Notes under the pieces: model-generated
Told to the model about the DNA's origin: nothing
The model's database searches: none
Seen by the model: the letters and a program-made list of their open reading frames with translations, nothing else
Part shown: positions 1 through 14,629 of the stretch, piece by piece
How the letters are laid out: each line of letters starts with the position of its first letter
Numbering within the stretch: position 1 is the first letter of the stretch
Program-made: the position numbers and the translations under genes
Source: Polytrichum commune
Taxonomy: Eukaryota > Streptophyta > Polytrichopsida > Polytrichales > Polytrichaceae
Direction: 5' to 3'
NCBI GenBank assembly: GCA_950295325.1
Contig: OX485803.1
Coordinates: 18,974,001-19,038,000, forward strand
DNA: 64,000 nt

Positions 1-533
1 TTAGAGTGATCTACCCGTGATTCCACTTCAGAACAGGTAAACATGGGATTGGTTATGCAAGGAGGAGGATCGCCAAGACACACTGAGCCCACTTCAAAGC
101 AAGTAAGGTAGAAATACCATAACCCGTGAAAATAAGGTGATTCGCATTGAAGATCTGGTTTGACAATCATAAGATAATTTTCCAAAATAGACGAGAAGGA
201 TTCATGAAGAATGCAAGTTGTTTCATATTTTCCTGCCCTATACCAAAAATGCTACAATTTTTCAATGTGGGAAGTTGTCCAAACCGCTACTTGTTCACTA
301 GATTCTCCTTACACCGAACATGGTAATCCGCATTTCCATACATAACATCGCCTAAATCGGTTACCTCATGAGTACATTAACGATTAACTCTCATTGGCTA
401 CACTAAATGTACATGCATTGAAGTTGTTGTCGAGCCATGATTGGTTTTAAAAATGGCACTTCACCATTATGGCGGTCGTCTAGTGCACGGCTAGAGGGTA
501 GTTAACGGGTTATGGTATTTGTACCTTAAGCAG
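1..533. other. Intergenic, no gene seen
   Basis: I see no coding region or RNA gene here. The last 12 bases are the left copy of the target-site duplication of the adjacent SINE. Confidence 0.5.
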
Positions 534-893
534 TGGCTTGATAGTTAGGGCTCATGGCCCCCAATGAGGAGGTTGTGGGTTCTATTCCCCATGCCGGCGT
601 GGTGCTCACCACCTAAGTCCACCCAACTATGGTGGGGGGTCCTTGGACCTTGTTTTATGGGTACCTCAAAGTCCTTTGGGGGGATACCATGTCCGGTATC
701 TTCAAGGCACTAGTGGCTAGCTAGGAACTAGTATAGTGTGTCACTATAGTGCCCATCCTCGAAAGGGGAGAGTAGTATTGTCCCAATGTCCCCTTGTCCG
801 GTGGGCATCGGGTCATAGGCATTACGAACGGACACTTTATTCACGCCGGGCCCTTGCTAAAAAGGGACCGGAGTTTCTATCTATCTATCTATC
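534..893 (+). mobile_element. tRNA-derived SINE with 12-bp target duplication
   Basis: A short non-autonomous retrotransposon. Its 5' part resembles a tRNA promoter: a box A-like stretch (TGGCTTGATAGTTAGG, from about 534) followed about 35 bp later by a box B-like stretch (GGGTTCTATTCC). The body runs on without an open frame and ends in a (TATC)n tail, which replaces the usual poly(A). TACCTTAAGCAG occurs immediately before it (522-533) and immediately after it (894-905), an exact 12-bp duplication as expected for LINE-mediated insertion. SINEs are transcribed by RNA polymerase III and moved by a partner LINE; no partner is in this window. The exact duplication means the insertion is not very old. 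The family name is unknown to me. Confidence 0.85.
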
Positions 894-905
894 TACCTTA
901 AGCAG

Positions 906-1463
906 GGGATCAACAAAGTGAGGAGGGGCCAAGAGGAAGGGAAGATTGAAAATGGGAAAGAGAGGTGCCAACAACTGCAAGTGGGAGCTCACTCAATTCG
1001 GCCTTGAATAGACCGAGTGCGTGTTCACACCCCAGTTTCAAACAGCCATCTAACACAAGCCACTTTTGGTGATCTGGGCTCGAAAGTATGGAATCGCAGC
1101 CCGCTCTTCCCCCCTCCTTGAGACTTTTCAGTTAACTCTAATGCAAAACTAAGCTGAGTTAACAGGAAGATTATATATTGATACAAAGAACGAGGGAACG
1201 GATGCAATACGTTTGTCAGGATTTCCATACTTGTTGTGATTGCAGACTCGGAAGGCAGATGCGAACCCCAACAAGCAGCGGAAGGAATTTAGGGTTCGCA
1301 ATGTATATGTTGATGATCTGGTGACACGGTCACGATCACGATCACGGACACTGCAACAAAATCATTTGGGAATTATTGTAATAGGGGTGCGAACATACCA
1401 GTATTGAACATTGCATGAACAACTCAATTCTGGTGGTGATCATGCCTCCGGCTTCGACGATAC
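906..1463. other. Intergenic, 3' flank of the Ca2+-ATPase gene
   Basis: No gene seen. It probably holds the 3' UTR and poly(A) site of the minus-strand gene that ends at 1464. Confidence 0.4.
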
Positions 1464-4400
1464 CTACGACGACGCCGAGTGCTCGTGGCGTGCAGATGCA
1501 GACTCATAATTCCGACGGCGTCTCCTGAACCGAAACCAGGAGGGTTTACTTGGGAAGCACGACATTTCAAAGATAGGCTTCCTGGGAACAGGTATGCACT
1601 TCAGCACAGCGGCGAGGGGCAGCGCCACCGAGCCGATGGCCACGGGCAAAAGCCACCACTTGAGGGGGAGCTTGGTCGTGTCAGCGAAGTTGTTGAGGAA
1701 TTCGACAATGACGAACTGGAAGAGGACGGTGACGGCGATGATTCCCAGAAACAGATAGTTCTTGTGAATGCCCTCAAACACGTTCAGGGCCTCTGGCCGG
1801 CGGGAATTGACCTCGTTGAAGATCTGGCAGAAGACGAAGGCGTTGAAGATGATCGTGTTCCTCGTTAGGGTTTGGTCCGCAGATGTGGACCCGCGCCCCT
1901 GCAAGCCTAAAATCTGAATTCCTGCATACGTGAGCGTGAGGAGGATCACGATCTGGTAAGTGGCTTGCCCAAGGATGTTCCTCCACATGATGTTGGTGAT
2001 GAGGGGCTCCGAGCGGCCCACGGGATCTCTGTCCATCAGGTCATCTGTTGGAGCTTCTGTCGCGAGGGCCAGGGCACCCATGGTATCCATGATTAGGTTT
2101 ACCCACAACAATTGCACCGCCGTCAGGGGCACGTCACCCGAGCTCACGGCGGCCACGAAGTTGATCGTCAGGGCCACCACATTCACCGTCAACTGGAACT
2201 GAATGAACTTTTGGATATTCGCATACACGGAGCGACCCCATCGCACCACCTTCACCACAGACGTGAAGTCGTCGTCCAGAATGATGATGTCGGATGCCTC
2301 CTTGGCAACCTCGGTGCCTGCGATCCCCATCGACAACCCGATGTCGGCTACCTTGAGGGCCGGTGCGTCGTTGGTGCCATCGCCGGTGACGGCCACCACA
2401 TCTCCTTTGTATTTCTTGAGAGCTTCCACGAGCTTCAGTTTGTCTGTTGGCGACGACCTCGCCATGACCACGAGATTCCCCAGGTCCATGTTCATTCGGG
2501 CATCGTCCCAGTTGCGGAAATCTCTACCCTCGACCACCAGCTGCTGCTGCTCCTCTACGGCGGTAGTGGTGGTGGTGTTGAGAATGCCGCACTCGGTAGC
2601 TATGGCTTTGGCCGTGAAGACGTTGTCACCTGTGACCATGCGCACTTTCACGCCCGCTTTCTGACACTTCTCCACGGCTTGTCGAACTCCGGGCCGACAT
2701 GGATCCTTAATGCCGACTGTGGCCATCAATGTGAGGTTCGTGTCGGGGAGCTTCCAGTCGGGGTAGGGTACATCATCTGATAATTTTTCCATTGGCCGAT
2801 ACGCAAACATGATGCAACGCAGTGCTTGAGCGGCCATTCCTTCGAACAACTCTCTCAATTCCTCACGGGTTTCGTCCGTCATGAGACACGGAACGCCCGT
2901 TGTGTCCCCCCAGTACTTTGTGCAACGCTCAAGAATGAGTTCGGCTGCGCCTTTCCAGTGCACCTCGATGTCACCATTAACAGTTTTGTACGCCACGCCC
3001 ATGCGCTTCGTCTCGGAATTGAATGTCTCCACATGAAGTATCTTACTTTCGTGCCGGATCTGCTTGAAATTCATCCCAAGCTTGACTCCCCAACACAGGA
3101 GAGCTGCTTCCGTGGGAGTACCTGTCACGGCCTGCTTTGCATTACCCTTGGGCGGGGATACAGTCCCATTGCTGTTGAGACAGATGGATTGTGTGAGAGT
3201 TTGCCGCAATTTTTGTGGGATAGAATCTGAGTCTGGTTCTCTCATCTCCCCTGCCACCCAAGCTTTGGTGACCGTCATTTCGTTTGTGGTCAGCGTCCCC
3301 GTCTTGTCACTGCAAATCGTGGTGGCGGATCCCATGGTCTCACACGCTGCGAGCTTGCGAACGAGCGATTTGTCCGCCATCATCTTGCGCATGGAGTACG
3401 CCAATGTGAGAGTCACTGCCAAGGGTAACCCTTCTGGCACGGCAACAACGACAATGGTCACGGCGATGGAGAAGACGTGTACCAGCTCTTTGATGACTTG
3501 CATTACCTGCCTGTCGCTCGCACTCGCATTCTTGAACGTAATTGCAAAGTACCGGATGATCAAAACGATGAACACAAGTGTGGCCACAAACAGCCCCGCT
3601 TTTCCAATCAACGTGGCAGCCCCATTCAACCTCACCTGGAGAGGAGTTTCATCTTCCTCGTCTCGGCTGATGGAAGCCATGACTTGCCCCCACTCTGTCT
3701 TGAGCCCCACTCCGGTTACCACCATCGCCCCTTGCCCATCTTGCACCTTACATCCTGACAACATAAACGGATTCGACTTGTCCTTCTTCACCGGTAAGCT
3801 CTCCCCTGTCATGGCAGATTCGTCAATTGCGAGTGAATGCCCTTCCACCAAAACTCCATCTGCCGGCACTTGCCCTCCGATTGACAATGGCACAATGTCG
3901 CCCACCACAAGCTCAAAGATGGACACCATCTGCTTCCTGCCACCTCGTAGCACTGGCAGCTGAATGTTCTCCTTCTCCTCATTGAGGTTTTGGAACTGCA
4001 ATCCCTGCTTGTAATCGCTGATGGCGGTCACGGCTATCACCAAAAACACCGCAACACCGATGCTGGTTCCTTCGTACCAACCCTTTTGCACACCGTCAGT
4101 CCATATTCCGGTTCCCAGAGAGACGACCGCGCAAACCATGAGGATGACGAGCGTTGTGTCCTTGCAAGCATTCCACACAAATGACCAGAACCCTTTTGTG
4201 CTCATCTTGGGATAGGCATTCGCACCATAAGCTTCTCGTCTGCTCTGTATCTGCTCCTCTGTCTCGTCCAACCCATTCTCTAGATCGGTAGAAAGAAGTT
4301 TGGCTAAGCCTTCCACCCCGCCCAGTGCCTGCAAGTCTTCTAACCTGCGATCCCGCAGCAACTGAACCAAGCTATCGGCTACTGAGGCTAATCCTCCATC

Positions 4401-4745
4401 ATCTTGTAGCAAATTCAAAGGTTTATACTGAACTGCATTTTGAAGGCGCGAGCAGGCACAAATTATGTATCCGTAGACACGGAATCGGGTGCGTGGAGCA
4501 GCGTCACCTCCAGTGAGCCTTCCTATGACAACATTTATGTTGGTGGTATTCAAAGCGTGCCGAAACCGCCTGCTCGCATTCAACATGACTGCTGCTCGGC
4601 GCCACCGCCTTGCACTCTCGCAGCTTGGCTTCTTCCAATGGTAGCGCTTGTATGTGTCCGTCGAATCATTATTGTCAGTCTGTAATTGATCTCGACGAAT
4701 TGCTTTCTCTTCATCGCTGAATAGATGGGTCTTCGAGGTCTCCAT
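1464..4745 (-). CDS. ACA: Autoinhibited P-type (IIB) Ca2+-transporting ATPase, intronless
   Basis: A 1093-residue Ca2+ pump that uses ATP to export Ca2+ from the cytosol across the plasma membrane or an endomembrane. The N terminus carries a basic-hydrophobic stretch (ARRWRRAAVMLNASRRFRHA, about residues 46-65), the calmodulin-binding autoinhibitory site typical of plant type IIB pumps; animal pumps have it at the C terminus. In order follow the first membrane pair, the actuator domain with TGES, the M4 motif PEGLPLAVTL, the phosphorylation motif SDKTGTLT with acceptor Asp480, the nucleotide-binding domain, the hinge GDGTNDAPALK (Asp789, Asp793) and the C-terminal membrane helices. All core motifs are intact, so it should be active. 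ATG at 4743-4745 is the first in the frame and gives the expected N terminus. There is no intron in 3.3 kb, while the other host genes here have many. The specific isoform cannot be named. Confidence 0.96.
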   Translation of the reverse strand: METSKTHLFSDEEKAIRRDQLQTDNNDSTDTYKRYHWKKPSCESARRWRRAAVMLNASRRFRHALNTTNINVVIGRLTGGDAAPRTRFRVYGYIICACSRLQNAVQYKPLNLLQDDGGLASVADSLVQLLRDRRLEDLQALGGVEGLAKLLSTDLENGLDETEEQIQSRREAYGANAYPKMSTKGFWSFVWNACKDTTLVILMVCAVVSLGTGIWTDGVQKGWYEGTSIGVAVFLVIAVTAISDYKQGLQFQNLNEEKENIQLPVLRGGRKQMVSIFELVVGDIVPLSIGGQVPADGVLVEGHSLAIDESAMTGESLPVKKDKSNPFMLSGCKVQDGQGAMVVTGVGLKTEWGQVMASISRDEEDETPLQVRLNGAATLIGKAGLFVATLVFIVLIIRYFAITFKNASASDRQVMQVIKELVHVFSIAVTIVVVAVPEGLPLAVTLTLAYSMRKMMADKSLVRKLAACETMGSATTICSDKTGTLTTNEMTVTKAWVAGEMREPDSDSIPQKLRQTLTQSICLNSNGTVSPPKGNAKQAVTGTPTEAALLCWGVKLGMNFKQIRHESKILHVETFNSETKRMGVAYKTVNGDIEVHWKGAAELILERCTKYWGDTTGVPCLMTDETREELRELFEGMAAQALRCIMFAYRPMEKLSDDVPYPDWKLPDTNLTLMATVGIKDPCRPGVRQAVEKCQKAGVKVRMVTGDNVFTAKAIATECGILNTTTTTAVEEQQQLVVEGRDFRNWDDARMNMDLGNLVVMARSSPTDKLKLVEALKKYKGDVVAVTGDGTNDAPALKVADIGLSMGIAGTEVAKEASDIIILDDDFTSVVKVVRWGRSVYANIQKFIQFQLTVNVVALTINFVAAVSSGDVPLTAVQLLWVNLIMDTMGALALATEAPTDDLMDRDPVGRSEPLITNIMWRNILGQATYQIVILLTLTYAGIQILGLQGRGSTSADQTLTRNTIIFNAFVFCQIFNEVNSRRPEALNVFEGIHKNYLFLGIIAVTVLFQFVIVEFLNNFADTTKLPLKWWLLPVAIGSVALPLAAVLKCIPVPRKPIFEMSCFPSKPSWFRFRRRRRNYESASARHEHSASS

Positions 4746-6036
4746 TTGACAAATTCCAGCCGTAACTCAGCCTAGACTCTCTAAACGAAGCATGCAGCTG
4801 GTGCAGCTTTCTCCTTCTACATGCGACTCTACAGGACAATCAAGGCCATCAATGAAGTACAATTTACTTGGATTAACACATCATGCATACCACAGGGAAA
4901 GACCGAAAGAACTATGGAAGGTGGAGGGAGGGAGAGAGAGGAAGTCTGTGTTTCCAATCGTTGTTTGAAAGGAGGTTCTTTGATTTATTTTGTGTAGTGA
5001 AAAAATTCTTACAAAAACAAATGTTTTTGTTTCTTCAACTCCCGATATCACTTGTTGGGATCTTGAGAGCGTCCAGTAGATGAGCAGGCTAAACACACAA
5101 TTCCAAGAAGATATTAGATTTATAGGAACCACGAGAGAGAGAGTTGGATCTATGTGTAAACATCAGCATGTAGTTTCAGAATGAGTGCTCTTCACGTGTG
5201 TCGAGTGAGCTTAGGATGTTCTATGCTCAGCAGATAATTCAGCATACTTGAGCACCTCCATCATCCAAAATAATGAAGATAGCAGACTCGTAAGAACAGA
5301 CAAGATGACCATTCAAGGGTGGATCACAAAGTGGATCGACCTGATACTATTCGATGATAAGTGATCAGTTGGCTCCTGGTGTAACTTGTTGCAACACTTG
5401 GTTCTACTATAACCTCCCTGGCTATACATATACACTCAATCACCCTCGTTATTATTACATAATTGAGGAGGCAATGCCACGGGGTGGCAACTCAAACAAA
5501 TAATTACAAGGGTCTCGTCCAAAAATTTCACAAAGACATAGATTATGTACACATAATTGTACATATAATTTGGATTATGTTTCAAATTATATGGATTCAA
5601 GAGTTTCAAAAGAGAAGTAGGAGAGAAGCCACCGAGAGAAGTCGGGAAGAGAGTTAGGGTTAGGGTTTATAAGCCAAAATAATTTAGATTATCTTCAAAA
5701 TTTTGTAGATTATCTAAATTATAATTAAGTCTGATGGAGACCATATTATGGACGAGCTTCCCTATGCAAGAGAAAGTCCACATTATTTTCAAATTATTGA
5801 TGTATTATAATACATAGACACGTTCAAATTAAAAAATTATTACATACTACGTATTATTCTAAATTCCGTAAAATTTTCTTTGGTATGCATGTACAAGAAT
5901 AATATGGATATATTATCTGTTACAATGTTTAGCACTAGTTGCCACCCTGGGGGCAATGCAGACAAATGAACACTTTGGGAGATGTGTATTCTTGAGCACG
6001 TTCGTAGTACCTACCTCCTTCCCCGCCCTACCTCCT
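4746..6036. other. Intergenic, upstream of the Ca2+-ATPase gene
   Basis: This should contain the promoter and 5' UTR of the minus-strand pump gene. I see short GA-rich stretches and AT-rich sequence with a telomere-like TTAGGG pair near 5655, but no gene and no promoter element I can place with confidence. Confidence 0.35.
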
Positions 6037-6975
6037 GCGCTGCTACGACGCTCTTTCGCCGACTACAACCTCTAGCTGCTTACTAAATCAGCTCCCTGGC
6101 AATTTAATCTGTAGCGCACACCATGAATTTCTTGCTCACTGTGCAAGTCAGGGAGGCCAAAGATTGGTAATTTCCAATTTTCCACTACTGCAACAACAGC
6201 TGATCCAAAGAATCACACTCTTCCTGCACTTTGATCATTTGATGGAACTTAAAATACCGTGCTGTCTAAATTATATAGAGTGCAAGGGAGGTGCAAGATG
6301 ATTAAGGTGCAAGGGAGGTGCTGATCGATTGCAACCGACCTGTCTGCTGCGCGGTGGTTAAGATCGAGGAAATTCACGTGGATACTTCTCAGAAAATTCA
6401 CCTAGAATTGCTTTCTCAGCAGCAGCGCAGATGCTACGCTGCTCTTTCGCCTACTGCAATCTCCAGCTGCTCACTGTGACCTCCCAGAGAATTGAATCTG
6501 TGGCGCCCAACATGAATTTCTTGCTTCACACTGCTAGCCAGGGAGGTCATAGATTGGTAAATTCTGCACTAGTGCAACAACAGCTGAAGATCCTGAGAAT
6601 CATCCTCTTTCTACACTCTGATCACTCGATGGAACTTGTACCCTTGCTGTCTAATAGTACAAGGAAAGTGCAAGACCATGTAACTCATCCATGGCGACCG
6701 ACCGACATATCTGCTGTGAGGGAAGATGATCGAGGAAGAACTTAACCTCTTCCACAAATCAATTGTTACTCATTCACCTTCTGCAACCTGTAGCTCCCCG
6801 GCAATAATTTTGTGGCGCCGTGCAACAACTTCTTCTCGCCCTGCAAGTCGGAGAGGCCAAATATTGGTACCGAGCATTAACTGCAGCAACAGCTGATCCT
6901 GAGAATCACAATCTTCCGACACTTCTATTTACTTGATGGAAGTTATACTCAGCCTGCTGTATATCTACCGATGGA
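6037..6975. repeat. Three diverged tandem copies of a ~210-365 bp unit
   Basis: Three head-to-tail copies start near 6037, 6428 and 6767. Each contains in the same order a CTGCAAxCTxxAGCTG-like opening, a GGCGC segment, ATGAATTTCTTGC (or a close variant), a GGGAGGxCA segment, CAACAGCTGA and a GATGGAACTT-like block. The third copy is shorter. Short open frames occur, for example in copy two from 6431, but no frame is shared by all copies, so I do not call a protein. What it does is unknown; it could be an array from unequal exchange or part of an unrecognised transposon. Confidence 0.75.
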
Positions 6976-7322
6976 TGTGAACCAAACTGTGTTTTTCGAT
7001 TCCATGATCTATATTGCGTCTCCCTTAAGTTCTTGAGTTGTGCAGTGTGGGTTGGGAACTACATACACTGGCCAATTTGTCGGGAGACGCAAGTTCGCGG
7101 AGCTTTCTCATGCATCCTGCCATGTGGACCGTGTCACTGAGGCGCTATTAATGAGGTGTGGTTTCGTCGGCAGACCATATCCAAGCTATCCATTCAGAGT
7201 GTCCCATCTTACAGTCTACGAAATTGATTTGGGCAATTAAAAAAAAACTTCCCACGGATGAAATGTCAGCGGATGAGAAATCAGTGTTTGCAAGATGAAG
7301 GGGTTGATTGTTCATCCTATCG

Positions 7323-7448
7323 TATGAGAGTATTTGTGTGGGATTTTGAAGGTTTCCAATGGGTTCTCAAAGTTCCCAATGGATTTCCCATTGGGAACTT
7401 TGGGAACCCCAATGGGAACCTTCAAAATCCCACACAAATACTCTCATA
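7323..7448. repeat. Near-perfect 126-bp hairpin (foldback)
   Basis: The two arms of about 60 bp are inverted copies: the outer 32 bp, starting TATGAGAGTATTTGTGTGGG on one side and ending CTCTCATA on the other, match exactly. The inner part has a few mismatches, one bulge and a loop of about four bases around 7385. A transcript would fold into a long double-stranded stem. It could be a foldback MITE, an inverted duplication, or a small-RNA precursor. No clear target duplication is visible. Confidence 0.9.
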
Positions 7449-7494
7449 CAACCAGTTTAATTTCATTTCATTTCAAAGTGGGCATCTAAAGGGG

Positions 7495-7672
7495 CTTGGA
7501 GTTGGTGGCTAGCTCCCTTGGCTCTCCCTTTAGGAAGGAAGAGGTAGGCTTCGATTCCCCCTGTTGGCATCATCTCCTCCGAAAAACCTTCTAATGAAGG
7601 ACTTAGTTTGGAAATTTTCATCCTAGATTCTTGAGTGGATGGAAGTGGAGATTTCATCCAACGTAAAAAAAA
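7495..7672 (+). mobile_element. SINE-like, tRNA-derived fragment
   Basis: A box A-like stretch (GTGGCTAGCTCCCTTGG) is followed by a box B-like stretch (GGCTTCGATTCCCC) and, about 115 bp on, by a run of A (about 7664-7672). The spacing and order are those of a tRNA-derived SINE. I could not find a convincing target duplication, so the ends are approximate and it may be truncated. Confidence 0.5.
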
Positions 7673-8006
7673 ATTCAAGCTCTATATGAGGGGAAGAAAG
7701 CCAAAAGTTGGGGTACATAGGAGCCTTTTTAGATCTCGCAAATCGCAATTAACAGTCGAGATATTCCTAGCCTGCAACCACAAGGGAGGCGTTCACAACG
7801 CCTCAATGACACGGCCATGTGGACCTGGTAAAACCACCTCCCCTTACGTACCATTGAATGATCTCCTTCAACTTGAAAGGTTCAACATATTTAATGTACT
7901 TTCACTTAAGGTAGAGAATGCCAAAACCAACACTTATAAACACATCCCAACTGCCAACACTTTACTATAGTAGAGGCACCTATTCCCACTCACGACTTCA
8001 TGAGTA

Positions 8007-8225
8007 ATCTTTTTTTCTTTTTCTTTTTTGAGACAGAAGGCCGACATGCCAACGCCAAAGCACAAGAGGCAATTGACCACATGGCAAGTTTTCCATCAAG
8101 TAGAGAGGAGATTTCATAGCCGGGATTCGAACTGCCAACCTCTTCCTTGAGATTTGGGTATCTCTCCACCATCATCCGGTAGTTTAGGGTTATCTCGGAC
8201 CAATATGTAAGGTATTGGAATTTCA
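8007..8225 (-). mobile_element. SINE-like element, minus strand
   Basis: On the minus strand a box B-like stretch (AGTTCGAATCCCGGC, near 8120) lies downstream of a possible box A (GGATGATGGTGGAGAG), and the minus-strand 3' end is an A-rich tail seen on the plus strand as a T-rich run at 8007-8031. The T-arm looks tRNA-like but there is no acceptor stem, so it is not a tRNA gene. The 5' border is approximate and no target duplication was found. Confidence 0.45.
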
Positions 8226-8578
8226 ATGAGGTTAGGACTAAATTTCAACTAGGCCAGAACCAATAGTGTCATGACACATGTCCTAGTTTTGAGTGGCGAG
8301 GAATGAGTGGATATGGTAGACTCTAGTCATTGGTAGTATGTTTGAGCCAACTTTTAGCTTCCAAAATTCACAGTGATTTTGATTTAAGGGATAAAATTAC
8401 TATAAAAAAATGCAATCCTCTTGATTTCTATCTTCATACACATGAAAAAATTGCACTGCCTTATACTTCTCCAAATTTAGCAAAGAATCTCTTATGTGAT
8501 CGGTAATGCATGCCTCTACTCTACCTTGAACTGTTCCCCATGGTGTAGGAGTGCATGGGCCCATGGAGTGATGGTATT

Positions 8579-8633
8579 GGGGGAGGGGGGGGGGAGGGGA
8601 GGAGGGGAGGAGGGGAGGAGGGGAGGAGGAGGT
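8579..8633 (+). repeat. G-rich (GGGGAGGA)n tract
   Basis: About 55 bases of almost pure purine, with repeated GGGGAGGA units and a run of ten or so G. It has more than four closely spaced G runs, so it could form a G-quadruplex or triplex. It is not in a gene I recognise. Confidence 0.85.
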
Positions 8634-10514
8634 AGGCCCACAAAGCACAAAGGGGTCGGTTCTTAGGATGCAAGGTGAACCAGGTGGTATCATGGAGGTG
8701 GCCATGTGACTTTGAGCATTGTTACTAATTGGGCTTTGATCTATCTTGGGTCTGGCACCCAACTATGTTGGGTTGGTTCTAGGTAACCTTGTGTTGGTTT
8801 TAGACTATGAAGGTGGGGTCCTCATCATATGCAAGGTTGTCAAACATGGGGCCTAGGGATTGGTTATGGAAGCTAGTGGATGACTTTAAATATTGATCAA
8901 ATACTCAATTGTGGCTATTTTTATCCATTATACCTATGTTTAGCCCAAGGGTTTTATTTATATATATGAAGCACATAGCTATAAGTATGTGCAATAGCTT
9001 AAAGTGTCGGTTTGTACACCCTGTACCTTACATGCCTGTTGAATGAACCAAAAGATAACTACATGGCTTAGGCAACAATCTAACAGCTAATCTCCAGGAG
9101 AATGGGGCAAAGTCTTCCAATAATCGTGTGTGTTGCATGTCGGAGGGATTCTCTGCTTCCAAGAGTGGGCTACCCCGCTCCCCCTAAACCAACATATTCA
9201 ATAAGTATTCAGAGAAAAGAAAATTATGTAGAGATGCCCATTCATAGGGAAAATGACTTCATCTAGTCATCTAAACAAAAACAAATCAAATATATCTTCC
9301 ATTGCATACTCCTCTCCTTCCTCTCCTCCTTCCTTGTTCATAATATCTCCTCCTCCCAACCTTCTGGTGACTATCTGGTTCTTCCTTCGCCCAATGAATG
9401 GACATTGGGTAGGAAGGGAGAGAGAACAGATAGTTACAACAAATGAAGAAAGCTACAAAGCAAGGAGACGGGGGGGGGACTACAATGAGGAGCTTCTTGC
9501 GGTGCAAAGACCGTGCCTGGAAAAGGGGCCTTCCGGCCTACCTACCACTGAGCATCCTATGCAACAAATTTATATAAGATTGTAACGTGCCTCTACTCAG
9601 ACTGTTCACAATCACTATCTGCACATCTCAAACATACCACAAGAATAAGCAATTATGTATTAATCTAAAGGCTCATCACCCAACATGGAGACACACAAAA
9701 CAGAACTTGTGTTGTCCTTCCCCCAAGCTCTATGTATACATAGTATCTAACAGAAACATGTAACAACTTTGTGGAATTGTTTAGTGAGCACAATCTATCC
9801 TGAAATGGATGCATTCTTCACCAACCCCTTCTGCTATCCTAGCATAAAGACCATGAACTTTATCTTGTAACATTAAGAAGCACTTCACATAAATATTGTG
9901 CAAGGTTCAACACATATAGATAGACTATGATTAGATCCTCATGAATACTCTCATTTCAAAATTGGTGCCGAGCTCCTGCATTCTTCCTTTGGCACAAGAC
10001 ACTAAACGGCAACAATCTGTACTTCCAATACATAATAGAGCATGGAATCTTATCCTCCGACATTGATATTTTGGACATACCAATGCAAGTTAAGTGCAGA
10101 CTCTGTAATGGAAATTTAAAGGATCATGAAGGAGGGTCACCATTCCACAAACCCAGGCCAAATTTGGCAACCTGACAAGTTAGTGCTTGAACACCATGAA
10201 TGTGCTAGATGGGAACATGTGAGCTGAAAAGATCACTGAATGGTAAATGCGAGCCAGACCCTTCACCACTGCATACTTCACTGCAGTCTCAAGTTCCACA
10301 ACAGATAACACCACAAAAGTGGATCCATATGAGATGCACTGTCAGTGTCCAAACTTCTGTGATGCTTCAGCTTCTAAAGCCTCAAGAGCCTGTTGAGATC
10401 TAACAAGAAAAGGAAGATGGCATCAGATGGTTTAACAAATGACAGTGGCTTTCTTATTTGATGATTGCAATCAGCATGGTTCCAATACAGTAAGCACCAG
10501 ATAGACGATGACAT
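8634..10514. other. Intergenic, 3' flank of NDUFV2
   Basis: I see no gene. A TAGGCCCAC/ACAAAGGGG-like segment at 8632-8660 recurs in altered form at about 23440, so a dispersed repeat probably runs through here. The right end should hold the 3' UTR of the minus-strand gene. Confidence 0.35.
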
Positions 10515-13953
<3,439 letters not shown>

Positions 13954-14628
13954 AGCTCCTGCCGTTTGCTGCAATTGTGGAGGAATGCAAGAGAACAGAA
14001 GAGAAGAGAAGCCACACGACACCCCGGAAGCACAAGACTTCGGAAGGCATACGGGTTACCACTCTCTTCGTAAAAGTCCCTTTTCACATTACCAGAACCG
14101 AATATTTTGAGTGCAGAAGGGTATTTTCCACATCGGATTCTACAGAATTCTAACCAACAATAATATAACACGTGGCAAATTGTCATATCATAACCAGGCC
14201 CCACCTTATTGTAACTGAGTTAATGTAGATGGGTCTTAAATGGTCACTTTTTCCGGCTAGCCCATTTATCCTAGGATATGAAACACATAATCAATACGAG
14301 AAGGTTAGCAAATCCAAACCAAGGCCATAGCCCACTTTCCAAGTCATAATTTTTGGACTTCATATGAATATCTTGTTCATTATCAAACTCAAGATTTTCG
14401 CGCTCATTAAATGGTCATATAAGTTCCTCCCCCCCCCCCCCCAATTATGTTGACTATTGAGTCTAGAATGGTTGTCATAGTTTGAATACATAGTCCAATT
14501 TTTTTTAAAGACTTCTATTTTTGGTATTCATTCTTTGAGCCTTACCTAAGCTCGTACCACTTGAATATTAGGTATCCTAATAAGAAAAGTAACCAAATAA
14601 GAGTTGTTTACCTTATGTATTGCAAGTC
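13954..14628. other. Upstream region of NDUFV2
   Basis: This should include the 5' UTR and promoter of the minus-strand gene. The part near 13960-14080 is GC-richer and probably transcribed. A C14 run lies at 14429-14442. No other gene is visible. Confidence 0.4.
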
Positions 14629-14629
14629 A

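Noticed and set aside
2112-3963. Plus-strand open frames of 153-299 codons.
   Set aside because: They are antisense to the Ca2+-ATPase coding sequence, and the minus frame explains the region fully.
8090-8180. A tRNA gene on the minus strand, suggested by AGTTCGAATCCCGGC.
   Set aside because: No acceptor or anticodon stem can be paired; the A-rich tail fits a SINE instead.
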